NCBI GenBank assembly: GCA_017428265.1
Contig: JAFRRD010000041.1
Location: 62,001-126,000, forward strand
DNA from: Lachnospiraceae bacterium
GTDB lineage: Bacteria > Bacillota > Clostridia > Lachnospirales > Lachnospiraceae
Direction of reading: 5' to 3'
DNA: 64,000 bases
The position numbers and the translations under genes were made by a program. A model generated the notes under the pieces. It made no database searches, was not told the origin of the DNA, and worked only from the letters and a program-made list of their open reading frames with translations. Of the stretch, positions 15,392 to 23,913 are shown one piece after another (within the stretch, counting starts at the first letter, position 1; each line of letters opens with the position of its first letter).

Positions 15392-17632
15392 TTACATCCG
15401 GAAGCGCTCCGTGCGCTCCCTGATCTCCCGCAGCTGTTCGGCGAGGGAAGAGTAGCGCTTCTGCTCCGTGTCATTTGAGGCCATCCTGAGGAAGGTCTCC
15501 CAGAGCCCGACGACCACGACGCAGCTTTTCGCACGAGTGACCGCGGTGTAAATAAGGTTCCTCGTCATCAGCGGCAGCGGGACGGAGAGCAGCGGCAGAA
15601 TAACGGCCGGATACTCGCTGCCCTGCGATTTGTGCACCGTGACGGCGTAGGCAAGCTCCAGTTCGTCGGCCTCGGAGAAGAGGTAGACCGCTTCCCGGTC
15701 GTCGTCGAAGAGCACGACCAGTTCCTCGGAGAAGAAACGGATGTCTTTGACGATCCCGAGATCGCCGTTGAACACGCCGGTGCCTTCTTTCAGGGAAAAG
15801 CCGGTCCCGCCGGTCTTGCTCCATTCCTTCTGGTAATTGTTTTTGATCTGCATGACTTTATCGCCGACGCGGAAAAGCGAGTGCGCGAACTGCCGTTCCT
15901 TCTTGTATTCGGCCGGCGGGTTCAGCGCGTCCTGCAGGATGCGGTTAAGGTTTTCGACGCCCAGCACGCCCTTCCGGACCGGGGTGATCACCTGGATCTC
16001 GAAGGGGTCGGCATGCACGTAGGGCGGCAGTTTGTCACGGATCAGGCGGATCACGGCCTGCTGGATCTCGGCGGCGTTATTTCGCCGGAGCACCATGAAA
16101 TCGCGGCTCGTTTTGTCCGGAACGATCTCTTCGCCGCGGTTGATGCGGTGGGCATTCAGCACGATGTCGCTCGTTTCGGCCTGCCGGAAGATCCTGGTCA
16201 GTTCGATGGTGTCGACGACGCCTGACGCGATGACGTCGCGGAGCACATTGCCGGGGCCGACCGAAGGCAGCTGGTTGGCGTCGCCGACCAGGACAAGGCG
16301 CGTGCCGGGGATGATCGCCTTCAGCAGGGCGTACATCAGCGGCAGGTCCACCATCGAGACTTCGTCGATGATCACGACGTCCGCCTCGATCGGATTCGAT
16401 TCGTTCCGCTGGAAATGCGGCGTATCGTTTTCGTTGTCTTCGGGCGAACCCATGAATTCGAGCAGGCGGTGGATGGTCCTTGCATCGCGTCCGGTCGCTT
16501 CGGTGATGCGCTTGGCGGCGCGGCCGGTCGGGGCGGCCAGTTCGATGGAGAGGCCCTTGGCGTCAAAATAGCGGATCAGGGCGGAGATCGTGGTGGTCTT
16601 GCCGGTGCCGGGACCGCCGGTGATGACCGTCAGGCCGTTTTTCACTGCGCGGAGCACGGCGTCCTGCTGCATGTCTTCGAGCGTGATCTCGCCTTCGCCG
16701 AGGATGTGCCAGAGCTCCTCCTCGACGGTATTTCCTTCAATGTGCAGCGGCCGGTCGAGTGCCGTCAGCATCGCGGCGACCGCCGCCTCCATGTAATAAT
16801 ATTTCGCCAGATAGACGGCGTGCACGCCGCCGGCCATCCGCTGAACGAGGCGCTTGTCCACGGTCAGGTCCGTGACCGCATTCTCGATCAGGTCCTCATC
16901 CAGCTCCAGGAGCCGCGCGGCATAGGAGATGAGCGTCTCGCGGGGCAGATAGATGTGCCCGGCCTGCAGCGCCTGCTGCATCGCGTAGTTGACACCGCTC
17001 CTTATACGGAACTCGGAGTCGGCCGGAAGGCCCGCCCGCACCGCGATCTCGTCGGCGATCCGGAACCCCACGTGCGTGATGTCGTCCATCAGCTTGTAGG
17101 GATTGGTCTTAATGACGGAATAGAGCGTCTGCCCGTACTTTTCGTAGATCTTCACGGCCAGGGGGATGGAGATGCCGAACTGCTCGAGGAACATCATGGC
17201 CTCACGCATTTCGCGTTTCGCCGCGACCTGCTCCTGGATGAGCCGTGCGCCGTTTTTCGAGATCCCTTTGACTTTCGCAAGTTCCTCCGGCTGCTCCTCC
17301 ATGACGCGCAGGGCGTCGGCGCCGAAGCGCTTTACGATGCGTCCGGCCAGTGCGGGGCCGATCCCCTTGATGATCCCGGAGGCGAGATATTTCTCGACCG
17401 CGATCGCATCCGACGGCATGAGGAGCGTGAAATGCTCCACCGCCAGCTGCTCGCCGTAGACCGGATGCGCAACAAAAGAGCCCTCCGCCTCGATCGGTTC
17501 CCCGGGCTGCAGCTCCGGAAGGATCCCGACAAGAGTCAGAAGGCCCTTTTCTTCGGCAATCTCCACGACGCTGTAGCCGTTTTCCGCATTCCGGTGGATC
17601 ACGTGTTCAACGGTACCTGTTACCCGCGCCAT
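15392..17632 (-). CDS. recD2: RecD2-type ATP-dependent DNA helicase
   Basis: A 746-residue superfamily 1B 5'-3' helicase of the RecD-like (RecD2) type found in bacteria without RecBC; it acts in DNA repair and replication-fork maintenance. An N-terminal OB-type region (about 1-90) and helix-hairpin-helix repeats (GIIKGIGPALAGRIV, VKGISKNGARLI) precede the helicase core. Walker A is GGPGTGKTTTI near residue 340, Walker B/DEAD-type VVIIDEVSMVD, and motif VI lies in ELAYAVTVHKSQGSEYP. AAAGGAA precedes ATG. It begins 24 bases after mreB, so the two are probably cotranscribed. Confidence 0.95.
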   Translation of the reverse strand: MARVTGTVEHVIHRNAENGYSVVEIAEEKGLLTLVGILPELQPGEPIEAEGSFVAHPVYGEQLAVEHFTLLMPSDAIAVEKYLASGIIKGIGPALAGRIVKRFGADALRVMEEQPEELAKVKGISKNGARLIQEQVAAKREMREAMMFLEQFGISIPLAVKIYEKYGQTLYSVIKTNPYKLMDDITHVGFRIADEIAVRAGLPADSEFRIRSGVNYAMQQALQAGHIYLPRETLISYAARLLELDEDLIENAVTDLTVDKRLVQRMAGGVHAVYLAKYYYMEAAVAAMLTALDRPLHIEGNTVEEELWHILGEGEITLEDMQQDAVLRAVKNGLTVITGGPGTGKTTTISALIRYFDAKGLSIELAAPTGRAAKRITEATGRDARTIHRLLEFMGSPEDNENDTPHFQRNESNPIEADVVIIDEVSMVDLPLMYALLKAIIPGTRLVLVGDANQLPSVGPGNVLRDVIASGVVDTIELTRIFRQAETSDIVLNAHRINRGEEIVPDKTSRDFMVLRRNNAAEIQQAVIRLIRDKLPPYVHADPFEIQVITPVRKGVLGVENLNRILQDALNPPAEYKKERQFAHSLFRVGDKVMQIKNNYQKEWSKTGGTGFSLKEGTGVFNGDLGIVKDIRFFSEELVVLFDDDREAVYLFSEADELELAYAVTVHKSQGSEYPAVILPLLSVPLPLMTRNLIYTAVTRAKSCVVVVGLWETFLRMASNDTEQKRYSSLAEQLREIRERTERFRM

Positions 17633-17656
17633 GAAGATTCCTTTCTGTGCATTTGC

Positions 17657-18652
17657 TTACAGATTCGCCGCGTTTTCCTGCATGAATTCGATGAATTTGC
17701 CGGTGCCGACGGCCACGGCCGTCATCGGCGACTCTGCGAGCATGGTGTTGATGCCTGTTTTTTCCTCGATCAGCTCGTCGAGGCCGGAGAGGAGAGACCC
17801 GCCGCCGGTCATGACGATGCCGCGTTCGTAAATATCCGAAGCGAGTTCGGGCGGCGTGCGTTCCAGAACGCCGTGGATCGCTTCCACGATCTCCATGGCC
17901 GCATCGTGCAGGGCTTCGAGCATCTCGTCGCTCGTCACGGTCATGGTCTTCGGGAGGCCTGTCAGGAGGTTCCGGCCCTTCACGTCCATGGTTGCCTGTT
18001 CGGGGCGCGGATAGGCGCAGCCGATGGTCATCTTGACTTCCTCCGCCGTGCGTTCGCCGATCAGGAGGTTGTGTTTCTTGCGCATGTAGCGGACGATCGC
18101 TTCGTCGAAATCGTCGCCGGCGACCTTGAGGGAGGTGCTGACGACCGTGCCGCCGAGGGAGATCACTGCGATATCCGTGGTGCCGCCGCCGATGTCCACG
18201 ATCATGTTGCCGGCCGGCTTGGAAATGTCGATCCCGGCGCCGATGGCAGCCGCCACGGGCTCCTCGATGATCGTCACTTCACGGGCGCCGGCCTTGTAGG
18301 TCGCGTCTTCCACGGCCCGCTTTTCGACCTCGGTCGCACCGGTCGGGATGCAGATGGACACGCGCGGCTTGCGGAGCGTGCGGCGTTCCATCGCCTTGGT
18401 GATGAAGTACTTCAGCATCTTTTCGGTCACGATGTAATCGGAAATGACGCCCTGGCGCATGGGCCGCACGGCGGTGATGTTGCCGGGGGTCCGTCCGATC
18501 ATTTTCCGGGCTTCCTCGCCGATGGCAACGATCTCCTGGGAATCGCGGTCGTAGGCCACGACCGTCGGTTCCTTCAGAACGATGCCTTTTCCTTTTATGT
18601 AGACCAGAATACTGGCTGTGCCCAGATCGATGCCGATGTCCATAGAGAGCAT
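17657..18652 (-). CDS. mreB: Rod-shape determining protein MreB/Mbl
   Basis: A 331-residue bacterial actin that forms membrane-bound filaments steering the cell-wall elongation machinery. The phosphate-1 loop is DIGIDLGTASILVY, phosphate-2 VDIGGGTTDIAV, and the adenosine motif MTGGGSLLSGLDEL, all intact. I start at 18652, with GGGAGG upstream. It is not in a classical mreBCD cluster: recD2 follows directly, as for isolated mreB/mbl paralogues. Upstream sequence carries a promoter and then a terminator-like hairpin before the gene. Confidence 0.93.
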   Translation of the reverse strand: MLSMDIGIDLGTASILVYIKGKGIVLKEPTVVAYDRDSQEIVAIGEEARKMIGRTPGNITAVRPMRQGVISDYIVTEKMLKYFITKAMERRTLRKPRVSICIPTGATEVEKRAVEDATYKAGAREVTIIEEPVAAAIGAGIDISKPAGNMIVDIGGGTTDIAVISLGGTVVSTSLKVAGDDFDEAIVRYMRKKHNLLIGERTAEEVKMTIGCAYPRPEQATMDVKGRNLLTGLPKTMTVTSDEMLEALHDAAMEIVEAIHGVLERTPPELASDIYERGIVMTGGGSLLSGLDELIEEKTGINTMLAESPMTAVAVGTGKFIEFMQENAANL

Positions 18653-18687
18653 GATGCTGCGTCCTCCCTGATATCCCCAAACGTTAA

Positions 18688-18719
18688 GAAAAAACGTTCC
18701 GCCGCGCGGGGCGGAACGT
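18688..18719 (-). terminator. Terminator-like hairpin in the mreB leader
   Basis: A perfect 10-bp stem ACGTTCCGCC/GGCGGAACGT (18694-18703 with 18710-18719), loop of 6, followed on the minus strand by six T residues. It lies 36 bases before mreB and after a good candidate promoter, so it is either the second terminator for htpG or an attenuator in the mreB transcript. Confidence 0.75.
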
Positions 18720-18741
18720 AATATGCACTGAAAGCACTACT

Positions 18742-18770
18742 ATTCTAAAGGCTGAGTGCCCAAAAGTAAA
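18742..18770 (-). promoter_or_regulatory. Candidate promoter of mreB-recD2
   Basis: On the minus strand, -35 TTTACT (18770-18765), 17-nt spacer and -10 TAGAAT (18747-18742). The start point would be near 18735, before the hairpin at 18719-18694. I see no convincing promoter between that hairpin and mreB. Confidence 0.5.
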
Positions 18771-18774
18771 GAGT

Positions 18775-18794
18775 GAAAAGCGGAAAACCGCTTT
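18775..18794 (-). terminator. Short terminator hairpin at the htpG stop
   Basis: Stem AAAGCGG-TTTT-CCGCTTT on the minus strand (18794-18777) overlaps the htpG stop codon and is followed by TCACTCTTTAC, a weak T tract. Confidence 0.5.
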
Positions 18795-20784
18795 ATTTTA
18801 TGAGTTCCTGCATGAGAGCCTGGGCGTTTGCGGCGAAGCGGGTCATCTCTTCGGGTGTCAGTGCCCTGTGGCCGAGGAGGGCCAGCGCATAAAGCTGCTC
18901 GGCGATGAGGGAGGCATTTTTGCTCTCCGGATGTGCCGTCAGATACTGCACCAGAGGGTTGCCGCTGTTCAGGACCAGGGTCTCGTCGGTCGGCAGTTCG
19001 TTCTCGGCCAGGCCGTACATCTTCATCATCTCGTTCATGCGGCGGGACTCTTCGGAAAGCGTCATCACGGAAGCGACGGACGCGTCCTTGAAGCGCTGCA
19101 CGCCGACCTTCAGCTTGTCGTCATTCAGGGTCTTGCGGAAAAATCCGGTCAGCTGCTCGGTCTGGGCTTTCGTCTCTTCCTCGCTCATTTCTTCGGTGAA
19201 GGCCTTGTCCACGGCCGAGTCGATGCGGCAGAAATGATAGTCGGGGTACTGCATTTCCAGATGCGTGACGAAGGGCTCGTCGATCGCATGGTCGAAGAGG
19301 AACGCATTCAGGCCTTCCTTTTTGAACATCTGCACGTAGGCAGCCTGGCGGGAGGCGTCGGTCACATAGTAAATGACGGTGCGCCTGTCTTTGTAATCTT
19401 CCTCGGGCGCTTCGGCCTCTGCGGTTTCAGGAGAGGTCTCAGCGGCCTCGTCGGTCTTTGCCTCGCCTTCGGCCCCTTCTTCGTCCTTCTTTGCGGCCTT
19501 GCCGTGCGCTTCGAGATACTCATCCAGCGAGGTATATTTGCCGTCCAGATCCTTATAGATCACGGCCTTCTTCATCTTGTCCGAGAACTTGTTGTCCTTC
19601 ATGCAGCCGTACTTGATGAAGGGATGGATGTCGCCCCAGTATTTCTCGTAATTCTCGCGTTCGACGTTGAACATGCCGGTCAGCTTGTCGGCGACCTTCT
19701 TCGTGATGTAGTCGGAGATCTTCTTCACGAAGCCGTCGTTCTGCAGAGCGCTGCGGGAAACATTGAGCGGCAGGTCGGGGCAGTCGATCGTGCCCTTGAG
19801 GAGCAGAAGATACTCGGGGATGACTTCCTTGATGTTGTCCGCGATGAAGACCTGGTTGCTGAAGAGCTTTACCGTGCCTTCGGCCGGCTCGGTCTCAAGA
19901 TTCAGCTTCGGGAAATAAAGGATTCCCTTCAGGTTGAACGGATAATCCATGTTCAGATGGATCCAGAAGAGCGGCTCCTTATAGTCGCGGAAGACCTTCC
20001 GGTAGAACGCCTTGTACTCGTCGTCGGTGCAGGCGGAAGGGGTCTTCAGCCAGAGCGGTTCGGTGTCGTTGATGGGCTTCGGGGCTTCCGGTTCCTTCAC
20101 AGTCTCGGTGCCGTCCGCGTTCTTGACGGTCTTCGGTTCTTCCGGCTTCTTGTTGGGATCGGTCAGGTAAATGGGATAGGGCATGAATGCGCAGTACTTC
20201 TCCAGTACTTCGCGGGCACGCCATTCGTTCGCAAACTGCAGCGAATCCTCGGACAGGTACAGGGTGACGGCGGTGCCGCGCTTCGTACGGTCGCCGGCTT
20301 CGAGGCTGAAACTTATGCCGCCTTCGGATTCCCAGTGGACGGGTTCGGCACCTTCCTGCCAGGAGAGGGTATCGATGGTGACCCTATCGGCCACCATGAA
20401 GGCGGAATAGAAGCCCAGGCCGAAGTGGCCGATGATCTGGTCTTCGGTGGCCTTGTCTTTGTAGGTGTTCAGGAAGTCCGCGGCGCCGGAAAAGGCGATG
20501 TCGTTGATGTATTTCTTCACTTCCTCAGCGGTCATGCCGAGGCCGTTGTCCTCGAAGCGGAGAAGCTTGTTTTCCGCGTCGGCGGTCACGTCGATGCGCA
20601 GTTCTTCCTCGGGATCGAGCTGCGTTTCGCCCATCAGCTCGAGCTTTTTCAGCTTGGTGATGGCATCGCAGCCGTTCGAGATCATCTCGCGGAAGAAGAT
20701 GTCATGGTCGGAATACAGCCATTTTTTGATGATCGGAAACATGTTTTCCGAGTTCATGGTCAGGTTGCCGTGTTCGGTATTCAT
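18793..20784 (-). CDS. htpG: Molecular chaperone HtpG (Hsp90)
   Basis: A 663-residue cytosolic ATP-dependent Hsp90 chaperone. The GHKL ATPase domain carries FFREMISNGCDA (variant of the ELISNxxDA motif), LRFEDNGLGMT and IGHFGLGFYSAFMVAD. Middle and dimerisation domains follow. It is about 35 residues longer than typical HtpG owing to two charged, low-complexity inserts: one near residue 215 (KPEEPKTVKNADGTE) and an acidic one near residue 435 (KKDEEGAEGEAKTDEAAE). Its promoter has a CIRCE element upstream, pointing to HrcA control. Confidence 0.96.
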   Translation of the reverse strand: MNTEHGNLTMNSENMFPIIKKWLYSDHDIFFREMISNGCDAITKLKKLELMGETQLDPEEELRIDVTADAENKLLRFEDNGLGMTAEEVKKYINDIAFSGAADFLNTYKDKATEDQIIGHFGLGFYSAFMVADRVTIDTLSWQEGAEPVHWESEGGISFSLEAGDRTKRGTAVTLYLSEDSLQFANEWRAREVLEKYCAFMPYPIYLTDPNKKPEEPKTVKNADGTETVKEPEAPKPINDTEPLWLKTPSACTDDEYKAFYRKVFRDYKEPLFWIHLNMDYPFNLKGILYFPKLNLETEPAEGTVKLFSNQVFIADNIKEVIPEYLLLLKGTIDCPDLPLNVSRSALQNDGFVKKISDYITKKVADKLTGMFNVERENYEKYWGDIHPFIKYGCMKDNKFSDKMKKAVIYKDLDGKYTSLDEYLEAHGKAAKKDEEGAEGEAKTDEAAETSPETAEAEAPEEDYKDRRTVIYYVTDASRQAAYVQMFKKEGLNAFLFDHAIDEPFVTHLEMQYPDYHFCRIDSAVDKAFTEEMSEEETKAQTEQLTGFFRKTLNDDKLKVGVQRFKDASVASVMTLSEESRRMNEMMKMYGLAENELPTDETLVLNSGNPLVQYLTAHPESKNASLIAEQLYALALLGHRALTPEEMTRFAANAQALMQELIK

Positions 20785-20817
20785 AAAGAGGCCTTCTTTC
20801 TCTTAAATTCTTCCCCG

Positions 20818-20846
20818 ATTATAGTGCCGTCCGGGCAAAATGTCAA
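20818..20846 (-). promoter_or_regulatory. Consensus sigma-A promoter of htpG
   Basis: On the minus strand, perfect -35 TTGACA (20846-20841), 17-nt spacer and perfect -10 TATAAT (20823-20818), about 34 bases before the htpG ATG. Confidence 0.9.
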
Positions 20847-20852
20847 GAGAGA

Positions 20853-20879
20853 ATGGCACTCAACAGGAGAGAGTGCTGA
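20853..20879. promoter_or_regulatory. CIRCE element (HrcA operator)
   Basis: ATGGCACTC-N9-GAGTGCTGA matches the CIRCE consensus TTAGCACTC-N9-GAGTGCTAA with exact N9 spacing and all GCACTC/GAGTGC core bases. It lies 6 bases upstream of the htpG -35 box and about 60 bases from the promoter of the divergent phosphoesterase gene. Confidence 0.85.
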
Positions 20880-20940
20880 TAAAATGTTCATAAAGAATCC
20901 TGTCTACTTGCGCTAAGGCGCGTATCGGTGAAGCTGCTTC

Positions 20941-20969
20941 TTGCTTTTTTTGCGGTCAGGGGGTAAAAT
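20941..20969 (+). promoter_or_regulatory. Promoter of the metallophosphoesterase-scpAB-trmK operon
   Basis: -35 TTGCTT (20941-20946), 17-nt spacer and -10 TAAAAT (20964-20969), about 28 bases before the ATG at 20997. Confidence 0.6.
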
Positions 20970-20996
20970 AATACGGAGTTTTTCACCGGAGGATTT

Positions 20997-21809
20997 ATGA
21001 ACCGCACCTACGAAGAGAAACGATATGAGATCAGCGTGCCCGGCTTTCCCCGCGGCGCGCATTTCCGGCTGGCCTTTCTGTCCGACCTGCATAACTGCGC
21101 CTTTGACGGGGTGACGGAACGGCTGGAGAAGGCAAAGCCCGACGCAGTCATCTGCGGCGGGGATATCGCCAACTGCCCGAAGTTCCCGCTGCTCCCGTCC
21201 TGGGACGTGGCGCTGGCCTTCTATGCGGCACTGGCGGAACGATACCCGGTCTATGCGGTGCCCGGCAACCACGAAGCCCGCTGGCGGGACGCGGAAGATG
21301 CCGGACTGCGCGCATCCTATGAGGCTTACCATGAGCAGCTCCGGGAGATCGGCGTCGTGCTTCTCGAGAACAATATCATGCAGCAGGATGCGCAGGGCGT
21401 CTGCCTCAACATCGCCGGCCTTGATCCGGACAGAAGAGTCTACAAGGTCAGGACCAGAGGCGAGAGAGCCTTCCCGGACGGCGAGATCGAGCGGCTGCTC
21501 GGCAAAAAGCCGAAAGGCTTTACGATCCTGGTCTCCCACACGCCGAACGCGGCTGCGGATTACGCGGACTGGGGCGCGGATCTGGTCCTTTCCGGCCATA
21601 TCCACGGCGGCATCGTGCGCCTGCCGAAGGTCGGCGGGATCGTCGGCCCGGGCATCCAGCCCCTGCCTCCCTACACGAAGGGAAAGTATAAGATCGGCCC
21701 GACTACGCTGATCGTGGGCGCCGGCCTCGGGGAACACTCGATCGCGCTCCGGATCGGCAACCCGCGGCACATCGTCTACGTGGATCTCGTTTCCTCAGAC
21801 AAGGACTGA
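20997..21809 (+). CDS. Calcineurin-like metallophosphoesterase
   Basis: A 270-residue metallophosphoesterase of the YkuE/YaeI-like group. The five metal-binding blocks are visible: FLSDLHN, VICGGDI, PGNHEA, VSHTP and LSGHIHGG. The substrate is unknown; relatives hydrolyse lipid pyrophosphates or nucleotides. GGAGG precedes ATG. The scpA gene follows after 4 bases, making this the first gene of an apparent scpA-scpB-trmK operon. I see no signal peptide, so it is probably cytoplasmic or peripheral to the membrane. Confidence 0.9.
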   Translation: MNRTYEEKRYEISVPGFPRGAHFRLAFLSDLHNCAFDGVTERLEKAKPDAVICGGDIANCPKFPLLPSWDVALAFYAALAERYPVYAVPGNHEARWRDAEDAGLRASYEAYHEQLREIGVVLLENNIMQQDAQGVCLNIAGLDPDRRVYKVRTRGERAFPDGEIERLLGKKPKGFTILVSHTPNAAADYADWGADLVLSGHIHGGIVRLPKVGGIVGPGIQPLPPYTKGKYKIGPTTLIVGAGLGEHSIALRIGNPRHIVYVDLVSSDKD

Positions 21810-21813
21810 CACC

Positions 21814-22557
21814 ATGGAACATCAATTCAGGCTGGAGAGCTTCGAAGGTCCGCTGGACCTTCTGCTGCATCTCATTGAAAAGAATAAAGTCGACATTTAC
21901 GACATCCCGATCTCGCTGATCACGGAGCAGTACCTGGCGGCGATCGCCGAAATGCCGGAGAAGGACCTTGAGGAAATGAGTGAGTTCCTGCTCATGGCTT
22001 CGACCCTGCTGGACATCAAGGCGAAAATGCTGCTGCCGAAGGAAGAGGAAGCGGCCGAAGAGGGCGATCCCCGGGCCGAACTCGTGGCGCGCCTGCTGGA
22101 ATATAAGAAATACAAGCTGCTCTCGGCGGAGATGCGGCAAATGGAAGAGGGAAGCGAGCGGCTGTTCTACCGTGCGCAGGACCTGCCGAAGGAGGTCGCA
22201 AAATACAAACCGCCGGTGGATCTGGACGGACTCCTTGCCGATGAGACCGCGGAAAAGCTGAAGCGCATTTTTGACGAGATCATGAAGCGCCAGCAGGACC
22301 GCACCGACGAGGTGCATTCGCATTTCGGCGAGATCGAGCGGGAAGCGGTGCAGATCGGCGACCGCCTGGACTACGTGAAGGAACGGGTGAGAAAGCCCGG
22401 ACGGCATTCCTTCCGGAGCCTGCTCGGTTCGGCGGCGACGAAGCTGGAGATCGTGATCACTTTCCTCGCGATCCTGGAACTCATCAAGACCGGGGACATC
22501 CGTCTGACCGAGGATTCGACACGCGACGATTTTACACTGGAGGACAACGCGGCATGA
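21814..22557 (+). CDS. scpA: Segregation and condensation protein A
   Basis: The 247-residue kleisin subunit of the Smc-ScpAB condensin that organises and segregates the chromosome. The N-terminal helical part HQFRLESFEGPLDLLLHLI and VDIYDIPISLITEQYL contacts Smc, and the C-terminal winged helix around VITFLAILELIKTGDIRL closes the ring. Normal length. The stop overlaps the scpB start (4 bases), which indicates translational coupling. Confidence 0.96.
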   Translation: MEHQFRLESFEGPLDLLLHLIEKNKVDIYDIPISLITEQYLAAIAEMPEKDLEEMSEFLLMASTLLDIKAKMLLPKEEEAAEEGDPRAELVARLLEYKKYKLLSAEMRQMEEGSERLFYRAQDLPKEVAKYKPPVDLDGLLADETAEKLKRIFDEIMKRQQDRTDEVHSHFGEIEREAVQIGDRLDYVKERVRKPGRHSFRSLLGSAATKLEIVITFLAILELIKTGDIRLTEDSTRDDFTLEDNAA

Positions 22558-23150
22558 CGCGCGAAGCGATTTTGGAAGGAATACTCTTTGCCATGGGCGG
22601 CTCCGTGGAGCGGGAACAGCTTGCGGAAGCCATGGAGATCACGCCGGAGGAGGTCGAAGAGGCCGCGGCGGCGCTGAAGGCAAAGTATGAGGAAGAAGAG
22701 CGCGGCATCCGCCTGATCCGGCTGGACAGTGCCTATCAGCTCTGCAGCGCGGAAGGCTGCTACGATACCCTGATCAAGCTGGCGTCGAAGCCCAAGCAGC
22801 CGGTGCTGACCGACGTGGTGCGCGAGACGCTCGCGATCATCGCCTACAAGCAGCCCGTGACGAAGGGCGACATCGAAAGGATCCGCGGCGTGAGCAGCGA
22901 CCATGCGGTGAACCGTCTCGTGGAATTCGGCCTGGTCGAAGAAAAAGGCCGCCTGAATGCGCCCGGCCGGCCGCTCCTGTTCGGCACGACCGAGGAATTC
23001 CTGCGTCGTTTCCGGATCGAAGGCTGCGAGGTCCTGCCGGAACTCGATCCCGACCAGATGGCGGAGATCGAGGCCCAGGTGGAGAATGAGACCGCGAAGG
23101 CGGAAGCCACTGAGCGGGAAGAACAGGAAAAGATCAAGGTGGAGATCTGA
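22554..23150 (+). CDS. scpB: Segregation and condensation protein B
   Basis: The 198-residue partner of ScpA, made of two winged-helix domains. Recognisable blocks are LEGILFAMGGSVEREQLAEAM, LSP-position LTDVVRETLAIIAYKQPVT, and IERIRGVSSDHAVNRLVE, the ScpB signature. The C-terminal tail after about residue 170 is highly charged (EAEATEREEQEK type). It overlaps scpA by 4 bases; trmK starts 4 bases after its stop. Confidence 0.96.
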   Translation: MTREAILEGILFAMGGSVEREQLAEAMEITPEEVEEAAAALKAKYEEEERGIRLIRLDSAYQLCSAEGCYDTLIKLASKPKQPVLTDVVRETLAIIAYKQPVTKGDIERIRGVSSDHAVNRLVEFGLVEEKGRLNAPGRPLLFGTTEEFLRRFRIEGCEVLPELDPDQMAEIEAQVENETAKAEATEREEQEKIKVEI

Positions 23151-23154
23151 GCCG

Positions 23155-23859
23155 ATGCAGTTGTCACAGCGGCTGGAAAAACTGATCGGACTGGCCGGAA
23201 ACGGCCTGTGCGCGGCGGATATCGGGACCGACCACGGGATGGTGCCGATAGAACTCGTGCGCCGCGGAGCGTTTGACCGGGCGATCGCGTCGGATGTGAG
23301 GAAGGGACCGCTGGCTGCGGCTTCGGCCCACGTGCGGGTGGCGGGCCTGTCTGACCGCATCGATCTGCGCCTTGGCGACGGGCTGCAGGTGCTTACATCC
23401 GGTGAGGCGGACGTGATCCTGATCAGCGGGATGGGCGGCGCCCTGATGCAGCGGATCCTGACGGAGGGCGAAGCCGCGGCAAAGACGGCGAAGCGCCTTG
23501 TACTGTCGCCGCAGTCGGAGATCCCGGCATTTCGAAGCTTCCTGCAGGAAAGCGGCTATGCGGTCACCGGCGAAGCCATCGTCTGTGAGGACAGGAAGTT
23601 CTATTTTCTGATGACGGCGGAGCCGGGCGGGCAGGAGGTCTGGGAAGGCGCGGACCGGCTTTACGGCAGGTACCTTCTGGAGGAAGGCGGAGAGACGGTC
23701 ACGGCTTATGTGAAGAAGCGGAAGGCTGTTCTCCGGCGGATCCTCAGGAGCCTTGAAAAGGCCGGGGACCCGAAGGCGGAAGACCGCCGCCGGGAAGCGG
23801 AAGAAGAACTGTGCCTGACGGAAGAAGCCTTGTTAAGACTCGCATCAACGCAGCGTTGA
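23155..23859 (+). CDS. trmK: tRNA (adenine(22)-N(1))-methyltransferase
   Basis: A 234-residue Rossmann-fold methyltransferase that makes m1A22 in the D-loop of tRNAs using SAM. Family motifs are LCAADIGTDHGMVPIELV (SAM loop), AIASDVRKGPL and VILISGMGG (the catalytic-site motif of the TrmK group), followed by LVLSPQSE. I chose the ATG at 23155 because the frame upstream belongs to scpB in another phase and MQLSQRLEKLI is the normal start of the family. TrmK next to scpAB is not universal, but all are housekeeping genes. Confidence 0.92.
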   Translation: MQLSQRLEKLIGLAGNGLCAADIGTDHGMVPIELVRRGAFDRAIASDVRKGPLAAASAHVRVAGLSDRIDLRLGDGLQVLTSGEADVILISGMGGALMQRILTEGEAAAKTAKRLVLSPQSEIPAFRSFLQESGYAVTGEAIVCEDRKFYFLMTAEPGGQEVWEGADRLYGRYLLEEGGETVTAYVKKRKAVLRRILRSLEKAGDPKAEDRRREAEEELCLTEEALLRLASTQR

Positions 23860-23888
23860 TTGAAAAGCCGGCGAAAGCCGGCTATACT
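23860..23888 (+). promoter_or_regulatory. Promoter with inverted-repeat spacer before the XRE gene
   Basis: -35 TTGAAA (23860-23865), a 17-nt spacer and -10 TATACT (23883-23888). The spacer is almost entirely an inverted repeat AGCCGGC-GAAA-GCCGGCT (23866-23883). It may be an autoregulatory operator of the XRE protein, or serve as a terminator-like stem with a GNRA loop at the end of trmK. Confidence 0.6.
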
Positions 23889-23913
23889 TATGGCAAAAGG
23901 AGCGCCCTGAACC

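Noticed and set aside
16415-18721. Plus-strand open frame of about 768 codons opposite recD2 and mreB
   Set aside because: Both opposite-strand genes are complete and conserved; the plus-strand product is compositionally odd (His/Arg/Asp-rich) and has no ribosome binding site.
18868-20916. Plus-strand open frame of about 682 codons opposite htpG
   Set aside because: Shadow frame of htpG, which has a promoter, CIRCE element and all Hsp90 motifs.
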